NCBI RefSeq assembly: GCF_013177315.1
Contig: NZ_CP053661.1
Span: 4,650,001 to 4,714,000, forward strand
Source of the DNA: Thermoleptolyngbya sichuanensis A183
GTDB lineage: Bacteria > Cyanobacteriota > Cyanobacteriia > Elainellales > Elainellaceae
Length of the DNA: 64,000 nt
Reading direction: 5' to 3'
Both the position numbers and the translations under genes were made by a program. Below the pieces are notes generated by a model, which saw nothing but the letters and a program-made list of their open reading frames with translations, ran no database searches and was not told where the DNA came from. Below are positions 40,931 through 50,058 of the stretch, in pieces. Position 1 is the stretch's first letter. Each line of letters begins with the position of its first letter.

Positions 40931-42058
40931 ATGTATGACTGCATCATCGTGGGCGCTGGGCCTGCGGGCGCAAGTGCTGCCTATCACCTGGCAAAGCGCG
41001 ATCGCTCGGTGCTGCTTTTAGAAAAGGAATCCCTGCCCCGCTACAAACCCTGCGGCGGCGGCGTATCGCCCCAAGTGGCCGAATGGTTTGATTTTGACTT
41101 TGGCCCGGCGATCTCGCTCAAGGTCAACACCCTCCGCTACACCTGGAACATGGACGATCCGGTGGTGGCTCAGCTTGAAAACCTAGAGCCGATTTGGATG
41201 GTGCGGCGCGACGTGTTCGACCATTTCCTGGTCAAAAAAGCGCAAGAACAGGGCGCAATGCTCAAAGACCGTACCGCCGTATCGGGTATTGAATGGCGAG
41301 GCAACGGCTGGCGGGTCAACACCGCCCAGGGCCCGTTTCTAGGAACCTATCTAATCGCCGCTGACGGAGCAAAGGGCTTCATGGCAAAGTGGCTGGGATT
41401 TGGCGATCGCAAGCGGAAGTTGGGCGGTGCGCTGGAGGCGGAGGCCCGTCAGCCCATTGCCGATGCCCAGACCATCCACTTCGAGTTTGGCATGGTCAAA
41501 AACGGCTATATCTGGAACTTTCCCAAGGCAGACGGCTATTCCATTGGCATTGGCACCTTTCGCGGTGGCGAAGCGCAAGACTTCAAGCGCATCCTAACGG
41601 AATATTCCAAGCTGTTTAACGTCGATTTTGCAACCACCGAGCAGCACGGGCATCCCCTATGCCTGTGGGATGGCGACCAGACCTTGCATACTCAAAATGC
41701 GCTGCTGGCCGGCGAAGCCGCCTGCGTGGTTGATCCCATGACAGCCGAAGGGATTCGCCCTTCGATCTTTACGGGCGTGAAGGCGGCGGAGGCAATTCAT
41801 GCAGCGCTGAGCGGCGACTTGGACGCGCTCGAAGGATATACCCACACCATTCAGCAAGAGTGGGGCCAGGAAATGATCTGGGCAAAACGGCTGGCCAATG
41901 CTTTCTACGCGGCTCCCAGCCTGGGCTATCGGCTGGGGATCAAGCGTCCCTCTGCCACGGAGCGGATGGGGCAAATTCTCTGCGGCAAGCTAGGCTATCG
42001 CGATGTGGCCAACCGCGCTATTCAACGCCTCAGTGCCGGGTTGATCCCAGGAATGTAG
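40931..42058 (+). CDS. Geranylgeranyl reductase family flavoprotein
   Basis: A 375-residue FAD protein. The Rossmann start is DCIIVGAGPAGASAAYHLAK, followed by LPRYKPCGGGVSPQVAEWFD, the FAD contact LIAADGAKGFMAKWLG and the reductase-family AGEAACVVDPMTAEGIRPSI. Members reduce prenyl double bonds (chlorophyll phytyl chain, tocopherol, archaeal lipids); this one is distinct from ChlP, which is longer, and the substrate is unknown. A GTTCAGGAGTGACC sequence provides AGGAG upstream. It lies 170 bases after frr. Confidence 0.88.
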   Translation: MYDCIIVGAGPAGASAAYHLAKRDRSVLLLEKESLPRYKPCGGGVSPQVAEWFDFDFGPAISLKVNTLRYTWNMDDPVVAQLENLEPIWMVRRDVFDHFLVKKAQEQGAMLKDRTAVSGIEWRGNGWRVNTAQGPFLGTYLIAADGAKGFMAKWLGFGDRKRKLGGALEAEARQPIADAQTIHFEFGMVKNGYIWNFPKADGYSIGIGTFRGGEAQDFKRILTEYSKLFNVDFATTEQHGHPLCLWDGDQTLHTQNALLAGEAACVVDPMTAEGIRPSIFTGVKAAEAIHAALSGDLDALEGYTHTIQQEWGQEMIWAKRLANAFYAAPSLGYRLGIKRPSATERMGQILCGKLGYRDVANRAIQRLSAGLIPGM

Positions 42059-42146
42059 AGCCGACTCGACGGGCAGAATTCTCCACTGCAAAATTCTCCA
42101 CTGAGAAATTCTCAATCTCAACTAGAGTTTGCTCAGCCGTGCCCTG

Positions 42147-44357
42147 CTAGCGAGACGGAATTTTGACCGTAAAGCTCGTCCAGCCGTCGGCGCTGTCGGC
42201 GCTGATCGTGCCGCTCAGTTGCTCCACCAGCTTTTGCACCAGCGCCAGCCCCAGCCCGGTGCCGCCGTGCTTGTAGCGATCGACTTGCAAGACGCGATAG
42301 AACTTTTCAAAGATATGGGGCAGGTCGGCATTGGGAATTTCGGCCTGATTCTGGAGTCGGAAGATGGTGTAGGCTGTGAACCCATTCTCCTCGGTGGGCG
42401 GCTGGAGCGATACGTCTAGCGCAATGCTCAGCCCCTTGGGCGTATACTTGCAGGCGTTGTTCAGTAGCTCTGCCAGAATGCGCCGCAGGATGGTCGGGTC
42501 GGTCACCAGCGGCGGCAAATCTTCAGCGCAGGAGACTTCGAGGGTTTGCTGGGAGTTGGCGATGCGGGTGCGGAAAGGTTCCACCAGGGCGGGCAGCCAG
42601 TTGGGCAGGTCGATGCGCTCGACGGTGATGGGAAAGACGGATTCTTCTAGTCGCTGCAAGTCCAGCAGGTCGTTGATGAGTTCTTCCTCTCGCGCCAGTT
42701 CGCTTTCCAGGATGCTGAGATACTGTTTTTGCTTTTCTTCGCTGGGGGCGGTTTTCAGCATATGGATCGCCATTTTGACGTTGGCGATGGGGGTGCGTAG
42801 CTCATGGGAGACGGTGCTGAGGAACTGATCTTTGAGCTGGTTGAGCCGCTCCAGTTCCGTGACCTGGGCCTGGGCTGCCTGATAGAGCCGGGCCTGGCGA
42901 ATGGCGATCGCACACTGGTTGGCCACCTGCTGCACCATGCGAATCTCGAACTCGTTAAACACGTACTCTTTGCGGTGAATCAGCCAGAGGTCGCCTAGCA
43001 CGGCCTGCTCCATACCCTCGGACGAGTTGGCATCGACAAAAATGGGGCAGGCCAGCATGGACACCCGTCCCCGCTGGGGGTTGGGATAGAGCGAGCAAAA
43101 CTGGAAATACAGCCCCTGCTTGAGCTGGTGGTAGATATCCGGCGAGTCGTCCATCTGGGCCACACGGCCGTAGAAGGTGGGAATCGAGTGGGTATATTCG
43201 TAGCGGATGGTGGACGTGCCTTCCTCTAGGTCGTACAGCGCCGAGTTGCAGCCCGCCAGCCCCAGCACCAGCGTTAGCTCCTGCACAGCCGCCTGCAAGA
43301 TCTGGCTTTCGTCGAGGCTGTCGCGCACCTTGTCGGTAATGCGCTTGAGCATGGATTCGTATTTCAGCACGCGCTCCATCTGCTCGGCGCGGCGCACGAT
43401 TTGCTGCTCTAGGTCGGCATTCAACTGCTGCGCCTGTTGATAGAGGCGCGACTGTTGGAGGGCGATCGCCACCTGTTCGCTGAGATAGCGCAGCAAATCC
43501 ACCTCGTGGGGCTGCCAGTGGCGGATACCAGAACATTGATGCACCGACAGTAGCCCCAAAAGCTGGTCATCCCGCAGGATCGGCGCGACCAACACCGCCC
43601 GCGTCTGCTGTTGCCGGAAGAGTTCTAGCAGTTCCGGCGAATAGTCGCCTGTTTCGATGTCATCCACAATCCGGTAGTGGCCCTGGCGAAAGTAGGCAAT
43701 TCGCTGTTCGGCGATCGCCTGACTAACCCGCTCTCCCAGCAGCGATGGCCACGGGGCAACCACCGACTCTGCCACAATCACCGACCCGGCATCATCTTCA
43801 AAGCTGTGAATCACCACCCGGTCTGCCTGGAGCGCTTGCTGCACCTCGATCACCGTGCTGTTCAAAATTTCGCCCGGATCAAGCGACTGACGAATTCGCT
43901 GGGTGATGCTGGCAACCGAGTGCGATTGGGCTGACTGCTGCTGAATTTGCTCAACCTGATGATCGTAGCTATCTAGCACTCGCGATAAATTGGCACGAAT
44001 CTGCAACAGCGCATCGGTCAGTCCCGCATCCTGAGAGGTGGCTGGCGCAGGAGACTGAGCAGATGACCTGGTGGATTTATCGGAGCTAGATCCGGTACGA
44101 GGAGATTTGGGATTAGAAGATCGGTCGCCAGCAGACTTCGCATTGGATGAATCATGGGATGGATCACGGGAGGGGCGATCGTCCCGATCCTCCTGCCGAT
44201 CCTCCCCCTCAATAACGCGCTCTAGCGACAGTCGCGACAGCAATTGCTCAACCTGATCCAGCGCCGCCTCCAACTCTGTGTATCCTTGGGGATGCTTGTT
44301 GGCTGGGCGTGCTGAAACCGAAGGCTGCGAATTCTGAGGCAAATTCCCTTGACTCAC
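42147..44357 (-). CDS. GAF-domain sensor histidine kinase
   Basis: A 736-residue kinase when started at the GTG at 44357, which has AGGAG upstream; an ATG at 44423 is the alternative. After a disordered S/D/P-rich N-terminus, a coiled coil leads to a first GAF domain (about 150-300, with ILRDDQLLGLLSVHQCSG) and a second GAF domain (about 350-500). The HisKA dimerisation domain carries the phospho-acceptor in FLSTVSHELRTPIANVKMAI. The HATPase domain has NNACKYTPKGLSIALDV and HGGTGLGLALVQKL. No membrane segment is seen, so it is cytoplasmic. One GAF has no obvious chromophore cysteine that I can prove. No response regulator gene is adjacent. Confidence 0.9.
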   Translation of the reverse strand: MSQGNLPQNSQPSVSARPANKHPQGYTELEAALDQVEQLLSRLSLERVIEGEDRQEDRDDRPSRDPSHDSSNAKSAGDRSSNPKSPRTGSSSDKSTRSSAQSPAPATSQDAGLTDALLQIRANLSRVLDSYDHQVEQIQQQSAQSHSVASITQRIRQSLDPGEILNSTVIEVQQALQADRVVIHSFEDDAGSVIVAESVVAPWPSLLGERVSQAIAEQRIAYFRQGHYRIVDDIETGDYSPELLELFRQQQTRAVLVAPILRDDQLLGLLSVHQCSGIRHWQPHEVDLLRYLSEQVAIALQQSRLYQQAQQLNADLEQQIVRRAEQMERVLKYESMLKRITDKVRDSLDESQILQAAVQELTLVLGLAGCNSALYDLEEGTSTIRYEYTHSIPTFYGRVAQMDDSPDIYHQLKQGLYFQFCSLYPNPQRGRVSMLACPIFVDANSSEGMEQAVLGDLWLIHRKEYVFNEFEIRMVQQVANQCAIAIRQARLYQAAQAQVTELERLNQLKDQFLSTVSHELRTPIANVKMAIHMLKTAPSEEKQKQYLSILESELAREEELINDLLDLQRLEESVFPITVERIDLPNWLPALVEPFRTRIANSQQTLEVSCAEDLPPLVTDPTILRRILAELLNNACKYTPKGLSIALDVSLQPPTEENGFTAYTIFRLQNQAEIPNADLPHIFEKFYRVLQVDRYKHGGTGLGLALVQKLVEQLSGTISADSADGWTSFTVKIPSR

Positions 44358-44801
44358 TACACGGACTCTCCTCAGCACATAACATCGTTGCAGCCGATCG
44401 TCCAGCGAAGCAAATATGCCCAAAATCTGGAAACCCTACCGTAGTACCCAACACTCATCAGACTTCGGTAATTACGCAGGTGAGTTGACACGGGAGCACC
44501 GCGATCCCAAATCGAGCAGTGTTCAGATGGCTTGCGTGGCAAAGTGCCTGTGAATCTCAAGCTAGCATCCCTCAGATAGGGCGCTCCCAGACAGTTTCGT
44601 AATGCTCGATACAGAGTTTTCATCGGAACCCCGAAGCCGACACTCAGTTTGCCAAGAACACACGAATATCATGGTCTGGGTTAGCATCCACAAGAATAGC
44701 AGTTTTTTTGGAGGGACGCTTTTAGGGAATTGGGGTGCAGGAATAAGGCTGGGAATAAGGCTCAATCAACCCCGGCACTCCGTTACCTTGCTGCTCCTAT
44801 C
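44358..44801. other. Intergenic region before the FAD oxidoreductase
   Basis: 444 bases without a supported gene. It must contain the kinase promoter and perhaps that of the FAD gene. The right part runs into the 18-bp tandem array at 44802. Confidence 0.35.
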
Positions 44802-44873
44802 ACCTGTGTCACCGCTGTCAACTGTGTCACCGCTGTCACCTGTGTCACCGCTGTCAACTGTGTCACCGCTGTC
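44802..44873. repeat. 18-bp tandem repeat, four copies
   Basis: Alternating units ACCTGTGTCACCGCTGTC and AACTGTGTCACCGCTGTC lie 36 bases upstream of the FAD oxidoreductase start. The alternation makes a 36-bp higher-order period. Confidence 0.88.
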
Positions 44874-44908
44874 ACCTCACCCCGTCACTCCGTTATCTCC
44901 GTTATCTT

Positions 44909-46234
44909 ATGTATACCCCGTTCCTCTACGATCGCACTCGTCCTGTCGGCAGCTTTTGGGAAACTACAGTAGACCCGGTGGAAGGGGTGGCGCTGGCGGG
45001 CGATCGCACTTGCGACGTGGCGATTATCGGCGGCGGCATCACGGGACTCTCGGCGGCGCTGCACCTGGCGCGGGCGGGCGTGGAGGCGTGCGTGCTGGAG
45101 GCGGGAATACCAGCCTGGGGCGCGTCGGGGCGGAATGGCGGCTTTTGCTGTGTTGGGGCAACCTGGCTCGACCCGGAAGCCCTGCTGAACCAGTTTGGGC
45201 ACGAGGAAGTGGGGCGATTTTTTCGGCAGCAGCGCGAGGGCACAGAGCTAGTGTGCCAGATTGCCCAGGAGGAAGGCATTGACCTAGACGCGCAGGGGGA
45301 CGGCGAGATCGAAGTGGCCCATCGCCCCAACCGATGGCGATCGCTCGAAGCGGCCTACGAATTTTTTAGCGACATTGCGGGCTATCCCTGCCAGCTCTGG
45401 TCGCCCAAGGAACTGACCGAACGGGCCTACCATAGCCCCGAAGCACATGGGGCGCTGCATGTCGGCGTGGGCTTTGGGCTGAACCCGATGAAATATAGCC
45501 GGGGACTGGCGATCGCCCTCCAGCGGCAACCCGTTGCAGTCTACGCCCATAGCCCCGTTCAGCGCTGGGAAACAGACGGGCGTGGACATCGGCTGCACAC
45601 GCCAGGGGGAACCCTGCGGGCCCAGCGAGTTATTATCGCGACCAACGGCTACACCGAAGACCCCCTCCACCCGGCCATGTCTGGCCGCCTGCTGCCCGTC
45701 GTTTCCAATATCATTACCACGCGCCCCCTCACCGCCGCCGAACTCGCTGCTCAGGGCTGGAAAACCGAAACCCCCATCTACGACACGCGCAATCTGCTGT
45801 TTTACTTTCGCCTGCTGAAAGATGGGCGCTTTCTGTTGGGGACGCGGGGCGGCACACGGGGCACCCCGCAAGAAGCCGACCGCTATCGTCAGTGGATGGG
45901 GCGACGGCTGGGCACGATGTTTCCCGCCTGGCGCGACGTGGAAATTTCCCACTACTGGAGCGGGCTGCTCTGCGGCTCTAGGGCGCTCGTGCCCCATGTC
46001 GGGCAGCTTGCCGATGATCCCACGCTCTTCTATGCGCTGGCCTATCACGGCAACGGCGTGGCCACCGCCACCTGGAGCGGCCGGGCGATCGCCCATCTGC
46101 TAATCGGCAAGATTTCAGAAACCGATCTGGCAACCCCCTTCCGCCAGCCTCTCCGCCGCTTCCCGCTGCCCTACCTGCGCCCGTGGTATCTGCGGGGGAT
46201 GTTTAGTCTATATAGCTTGCAGGATGCCTGGTAA
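44909..46234 (+). CDS. FAD-dependent oxidoreductase (DadA/PuuB-like)
   Basis: A 441-residue DAO-family flavoprotein. It has VAIIGGGITGLSAALHLARA as the FAD Rossmann motif, then WGASGRNGGFCCVGATWLDP, and the C-terminal second nucleotide-contact region (LFYALAYHGNGVATATWSGR). Relatives oxidise amino acids, glycine-betaine precursors or gamma-glutamylputrescine. The glutamine synthetase family gene with a PuuA-like stretch lies 44 kb away, so no operon link can be made. It starts just after an 18-bp tandem array. Substrate unknown. Confidence 0.87.
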   Translation: MYTPFLYDRTRPVGSFWETTVDPVEGVALAGDRTCDVAIIGGGITGLSAALHLARAGVEACVLEAGIPAWGASGRNGGFCCVGATWLDPEALLNQFGHEEVGRFFRQQREGTELVCQIAQEEGIDLDAQGDGEIEVAHRPNRWRSLEAAYEFFSDIAGYPCQLWSPKELTERAYHSPEAHGALHVGVGFGLNPMKYSRGLAIALQRQPVAVYAHSPVQRWETDGRGHRLHTPGGTLRAQRVIIATNGYTEDPLHPAMSGRLLPVVSNIITTRPLTAAELAAQGWKTETPIYDTRNLLFYFRLLKDGRFLLGTRGGTRGTPQEADRYRQWMGRRLGTMFPAWRDVEISHYWSGLLCGSRALVPHVGQLADDPTLFYALAYHGNGVATATWSGRAIAHLLIGKISETDLATPFRQPLRRFPLPYLRPWYLRGMFSLYSLQDAW

Positions 46235-46322
46235 GCGGGCGGGAAATGCTGGTAAGCGGGCAGGAGATATTGGAGTAAAGCGACCCTATCTTTGCATTAT
46301 TCGCACTACTCTAGTATTTGCA

Positions 46323-46739
46323 CTATTCCATCGCAGCACAGGTCAGCGGCGAGCCGCCAGGATTGGTCGCAGCGCGAGCAGCCTGGGCAACGCGAAAGTC
46401 GAGATTCGTCAGCCCGCCTGCGTCGTGGGTGGTGAGTCGCAGCGTGACGCGGTTGTAGGCAATCGTCAGGTCGGGGTGATGGGCGGCGGCTTCGGCGGGT
46501 TCCACTAGGCGATTCACAAAGGCGATCGCCTCCACAAAGTTCCCAAATGAGTAAGTGCAGGAAATTTCCTGTCCTGCCAGGGCCCAGTCAGATAGATCCT
46601 GCATTTGTCGGGCTATCTCATCACTGCTGAGCAAGACTGGGAGGGCGATCGCCCCCCGCGCTCCGGTTGCCATTGCCAGCACCAGTCCCAGCCCAGCGCC
46701 CAGTATCCAATTGCGCCGGGGTGCGAGATTTCTATGCAT
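46323..46739 (-). CDS. Pterin-4a-carbinolamine dehydratase family protein with signal peptide
   Basis: A 138-residue protein from the ATG at 46739 (MHRNLAPRRNWILGAGLGLV), which has GGAG 7 bases upstream; an ATG at 46751 adds four residues. The C-terminal ~100 residues match the PCD/DCoH fold: LSSDEIARQMQDLSDWAL, VEPAEAAAHHPDLTIAYNRV and TTHDAGGLTNLDFRVA, with the HHPD motif intact. PCD recycles oxidised pterin cofactor and is usually cytosolic and about 95-110 aa. Here an N-terminal basic pair and a hydrophobic stretch (ILGAGLGLVLAMATGARGAIA in two parts) look like a signal or Tat-type leader, so export is inferred. Confidence 0.82.
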   Translation of the reverse strand: MHRNLAPRRNWILGAGLGLVLAMATGARGAIALPVLLSSDEIARQMQDLSDWALAGQEISCTYSFGNFVEAIAFVNRLVEPAEAAAHHPDLTIAYNRVTLRLTTHDAGGLTNLDFRVAQAARAATNPGGSPLTCAAME

Positions 46740-47300
46740 ACGAAACTCCATTTTGATGGACTTGTTTAATGGGCTTAGAGGGACTCATCTGACTGCCTCA
46801 AAACTGCCTCAAACTTGTTCTCCTAGTATCACAACCTCTGGGCGATCGCCGCGGCCCAAGGGATCGAACCGTGTTTCTTAAAAAAGCTTTACGCAGAAAT
46901 TAAACAGTTCCGTAAGCTGGTACTTTTGTGGTTAAATTTTGCAGTCTTGTTTTCTAGACTGCTGCAAGCTTCGCAGCAAATATTTAAGGTTGAAACATAT
47001 TGGCGCACCCAGAGGTCATCACCAATGGGCGCTTTGCTGTTTTCTTGGCTTTGCTGTTCTGATTGCTGCTTTTGATCGCGGTCGATTCAGCTTGGATCGG
47101 GCGTGATCTTGTTTCGGGTGCGCTGGAATGTCGTTTCGGCTCGCATATCCGTCTGGCAGCGTTCCAATATGAATGGTTATGAAATGCTTTTCAGCGTTTT
47201 GCAATTTCAGCGCCTTGCGTGCAGAACGCATTCTTAAAAGCATTCCTGAACGCATTCTGTAACTGTTCTGTACCTGTGGTGTGACGTAGCGTACTCTCCT
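46740..47300. other. Intergenic region between PCD and JmjC remnant
   Basis: 561 bases with no supported gene. AT-rich DNA around 46860-46990 has an inverted repeat around TTGTTTTCTAGACTGCTGCA. The right half has repeated GCATTC/GAACGCATTC words near 47230-47265. No tRNA or small RNA could be assigned by eye. Confidence 0.35.
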
Positions 47301-47685
47301 ATGATTCAACCAAACTCATTCCCTAACAACCCTCTTGATCCTCAAGATTTTAATCTCCAAACATTTGCCAAGCCAGTTCCCCGAATAGATGTACAAAACC
47401 TGACGCAGAGGCTGTTTCGGCAGCAGCATCTTGTACCTGGAAAGCCCGTTGTGGTTTCCTGCGGGCTGGTGGCATGAGGTGTCTAGCCTCGGAACCGATG
47501 CCGTCTGTTCGGTAAACCGATTTTGGAACGTGTTGCCGTTGTCGCGGGCGCTGACGAACTGGAGTAAGTGGCGTGTTCACTTGGGATTTGTGATGGCGAT
47601 GCCTCATCTGCTGGGCAATCTGGCAGGGGCGATCGCCAGCACAGATCGCGAGCAGGCCTTTCGTAAAATCATGCAGCGGATGTGA
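47301..47685 (+). pseudogene. JmjC/cupin-8 protein with internal deletion
   Basis: From the ATG at 47301 one frame reads MIQPNSFPNNPLDPQDF and then VPRIDVQNLTQRLFRQQHLV and PGKPVVV, the usual N-terminal part of a cupin-8/JmjC protein. At the PVVV point the family match changes to another frame (PLWFPAGWWHEV, VCSVNRFWNVL), which is the C-terminal beta-strand with the second metal-site histidine. The ~150 residues between, including the first HxD, are missing, so a deletion has fused the two ends out of frame. The first frame stops at about 47476. The gene is dead. Confidence 0.65.
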
Positions 47686-47792
47686 GGAGAGAGGATGAAG
47701 TGAGAGGGGTGGGGTGATAATGGAGCAACTGTGCCATCCACACTCCATCCCTTTTTTAGGCTCCCCATACTCAAATCCCCACCCCCGTTATT

Positions 47793-48674
47793 GTGACTGC
47801 GATCGCCCCTGTCAAAACTGCTCCCCCGCGCCGCACCCGCCGTCCGGTCGGGCTATATGCCTCGCTGCTGCCGCCGCTGGTATGGACGACGCTGCTCTAT
47901 TTTGTCCCTTTGGCGCTGCTGATTTCCTACAGCGTGTGGCGGCTGGAGGCGTTTGATATTGTCAAAGAGTTCAGCCTGGTCAATTTCAAAACGATTTTTA
48001 CGAATGCCGCCTATCGCACGGTGATTTTGCGAACCGTGGGCACGGCGCTGGGAGTGACGCTGATTGATATCGTGCTGGCGCTGCCGCTTGGCTATTTTAT
48101 TGCGCGGTTTGGCGGCAAGTGGCGATCGCTCCTGACGATCCTCGTCATCCTGCCGCTGTGGTCAAGCTATCTGGTGCGGGTGTTTGCCTGGAAAATCATT
48201 CTGGGCTACAACGGCGTGTTGAATACGGCGCTGCTGTCGCTGGGCATTCTTCAGGAACCTAGCACGGTGTTCCTCTACAACCAGTTTTCGACCATGCTCA
48301 CGTTTGTTCACGTCTGGCTACCGTTCATGATCTTGCCCATCATCACCGCCTTCGAGCGATTGCCCCAAGACTTGCTGGAAGCCTCCGCCGATCTGAACGC
48401 ACCGCCGCTCACAACTTTTCGCCGAGTCATTCTGCCCCTGGTGAGACCGGGCGTATTTGCGGGTTCTATCAGCGTGTTTGCGCTGACGATGGGCGACTAT
48501 ATCACGCCGAGTCTGGTAGGCAGCCCCAGCGGCATCATGTTGGGTAACGTCATCTCATCCCAGTTTGGTGTGTCCTACAACTGGCCGCTGGGCGCAGCGT
48601 TTTCGCTAGTGGTGATGCTGATTGTATTTGGTGGACTGGCGATCGCCCTCCGCCAGGGAGCCTTGGAAGCCTAA
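47793..48674 (+). CDS. Spermidine/putrescine-type ABC permease (PotB-like)
   Basis: A 293-residue inner-membrane protein with six hydrophobic segments. The N-terminal cytoplasmic leader is basic (PPRRTRRPVG). The EAA loop EASADLNAPPLTTFRRVILP is of the PotB/PotC type, and DYITPSLVGSPSGIMLGNVI is typical of PotB. Family role: polyamine uptake with PotA, PotC and PotD. None of those partners is next to it; downstream is the binding protein of a different transporter on the other strand. The start is a GTG at 47793. Confidence 0.85.
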   Translation: MTAIAPVKTAPPRRTRRPVGLYASLLPPLVWTTLLYFVPLALLISYSVWRLEAFDIVKEFSLVNFKTIFTNAAYRTVILRTVGTALGVTLIDIVLALPLGYFIARFGGKWRSLLTILVILPLWSSYLVRVFAWKIILGYNGVLNTALLSLGILQEPSTVFLYNQFSTMLTFVHVWLPFMILPIITAFERLPQDLLEASADLNAPPLTTFRRVILPLVRPGVFAGSISVFALTMGDYITPSLVGSPSGIMLGNVISSQFGVSYNWPLGAAFSLVVMLIVFGGLAIALRQGALEA

Positions 48675-48785
48675 GGTTTGAAGCCCAAGCCTGGAAGCCT
48701 GAGGGTTGAAGCTGGGTGGAATAAATGCGATTTTGGATTTTAGTTGGTGTCCCGATTGATTCGCAGTTCCCTTCGGAGAATGGAG

Positions 48786-48833
48786 ACAAGTCATAAAGCA
48801 AGCCATAAAACAAGTCATAAAACAAGTCATAAA
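48786..48833. repeat. 12-bp tandem repeat, four copies
   Basis: Units of ACAAGTCATAAA with small variations, in the 260-base gap after the PotB-like gene. No gene there. Confidence 0.85.
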
Positions 48834-48933
48834 AAAGGGATGAAAGCATCGCTCTCACCCCCCGCAATCTCTAGGAGACATCAAATCTAGAAACGAAACA
48901 TAAAACAAAGCACAGACACTGAGCCAATCTGCC

Positions 48934-50058
48934 CTAGTTCAGCGGTTGGCGATCGCCCGCAGGCGGCAAGCCACGTTCCGACGCAGGCGGCAGGTAGCTA
49001 TCGTCAAACACTTCGCCAATCGGGGGTGGAGTCACTTCAAACACGCCAGCCACCTGCTTGATCGTCTGCTCAAAGCGAGCCGGATCGATGCCGCCCAGAC
49101 CGTTCGCCTCAGTCTCCGGAGTGACCCACAGCCGCTCTAGGGCAATCTTTAGGCGCTGCTTTTCTGACACTTCCTCCATCAGGGAATCGCCCGCCTTCAT
49201 CACCGATGCCAGCCCCGCAGCCGGGTCTTTGATCACGTCCTGCATTCCTCGGAAATAGGCCCGCAAGAAGCCCCGCACCACGTCGGGATTCTGCTCCAAG
49301 AAAGACTTCTTGACCACAATGGCATTGCCATAGAGATCCAGCCCAAAGTCGTTGTAGTAGAACATTGTCAAGTCAGACTCTTGCTTGCCTGCCTTGGCAA
49401 GCGCAGGCAAGATGCTGGTCGAAAACCCGCTGACGGCATCGACATCGCCCTTAACCAGAAACGTTTCCCGTAGTTTTGGCTCCATCGTAATCCATTCCAC
49501 CGAGTCGGCAGGAATGCCCACCTGTTCTGCAAACACAGGCCAAAGCTTGCGCGGCGCGTCTCCGGCAGGTGCGCCCAGTTTCTTGCCCTGGAGGGCTTTG
49601 GGATCAGCAATGCCGTTGGTGGACAACGTGGCGATCGCAAACGGAGAGCGGTTGTAAGGCACGGCCACCGCCACCACCGGATCATTCGGATTCTTCGCGT
49701 TGAACTCGATCATCGAGTACATATCGCCAAAGCCGATCTCCACCGTCCCCGCTGCAACATCAGTGATGGTCTTCGCAGAGCCATAACCCCGCTCAATCAC
49801 CACGTTCAGCCCTTCCTCTGCAAAGTAACCCTTCTCGCTGGCCAGCGTGATCGGCGCATTGTCTCCTTGCAGGAGCCAAGAGGGGTTGACCTTGATCGTC
49901 CGCAGTTCGTTCGGAGCCGTCGGGGAAGAAGCCGCCGTCGTCCCTGGCAATGCCTCTGGAGCAGTCGCCTCTGGGGTAGGCGTTTGGCAACTGCTCAGCA
50001 GCATGGGGGAAGCAACCAGAGCAATGGAGAGAAATCGAGCCAGCCAATTAAGTTTCAT
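48934..50058 (-). CDS. NitT/TauT-type ABC substrate-binding lipoprotein
   Basis: A 374-residue protein from the ATG at 50058 (MKLNWLARFLSIALVASPML), with a lipoprotein signal peptide and the lipobox LLSSC. The mature part has the NMT1/TauA-like fold: LRTIKVNPSWLLQGDNAPIT, LASEKGYFAEEGLNVVIERG, KALQGKKLGAPAGDAPRKLW and EQNPDVVRGFLRAYFRGMQD. Such proteins bind sulfonates, nitrate, aromatic acids or pyrimidine precursors in the periplasm. The substrate is not known. It is transcribed divergently from its ATPase and permease genes across a 524-base gap. No riboswitch (for example TPP) was seen. Confidence 0.88.
   Translation of the reverse strand: MKLNWLARFLSIALVASPMLLSSCQTPTPEATAPEALPGTTAASSPTAPNELRTIKVNPSWLLQGDNAPITLASEKGYFAEEGLNVVIERGYGSAKTITDVAAGTVEIGFGDMYSMIEFNAKNPNDPVVAVAVPYNRSPFAIATLSTNGIADPKALQGKKLGAPAGDAPRKLWPVFAEQVGIPADSVEWITMEPKLRETFLVKGDVDAVSGFSTSILPALAKAGKQESDLTMFYYNDFGLDLYGNAIVVKKSFLEQNPDVVRGFLRAYFRGMQDVIKDPAAGLASVMKAGDSLMEEVSEKQRLKIALERLWVTPETEANGLGGIDPARFEQTIKQVAGVFEVTPPPIGEVFDDSYLPPASERGLPPAGDRQPLN

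Noticed and set aside
44602-45282. Plus-strand open frame with SPLSPVSPLS repeats
   Set aside because: It is only the 18-bp tandem array and the off-frame start of the FAD oxidoreductase gene.
10063-48833. CRISPR arrays
   Set aside because: The tandem arrays have 11-18 bp units without unique spacers, no repeat of 24-40 bp, and no cas genes anywhere in the window.
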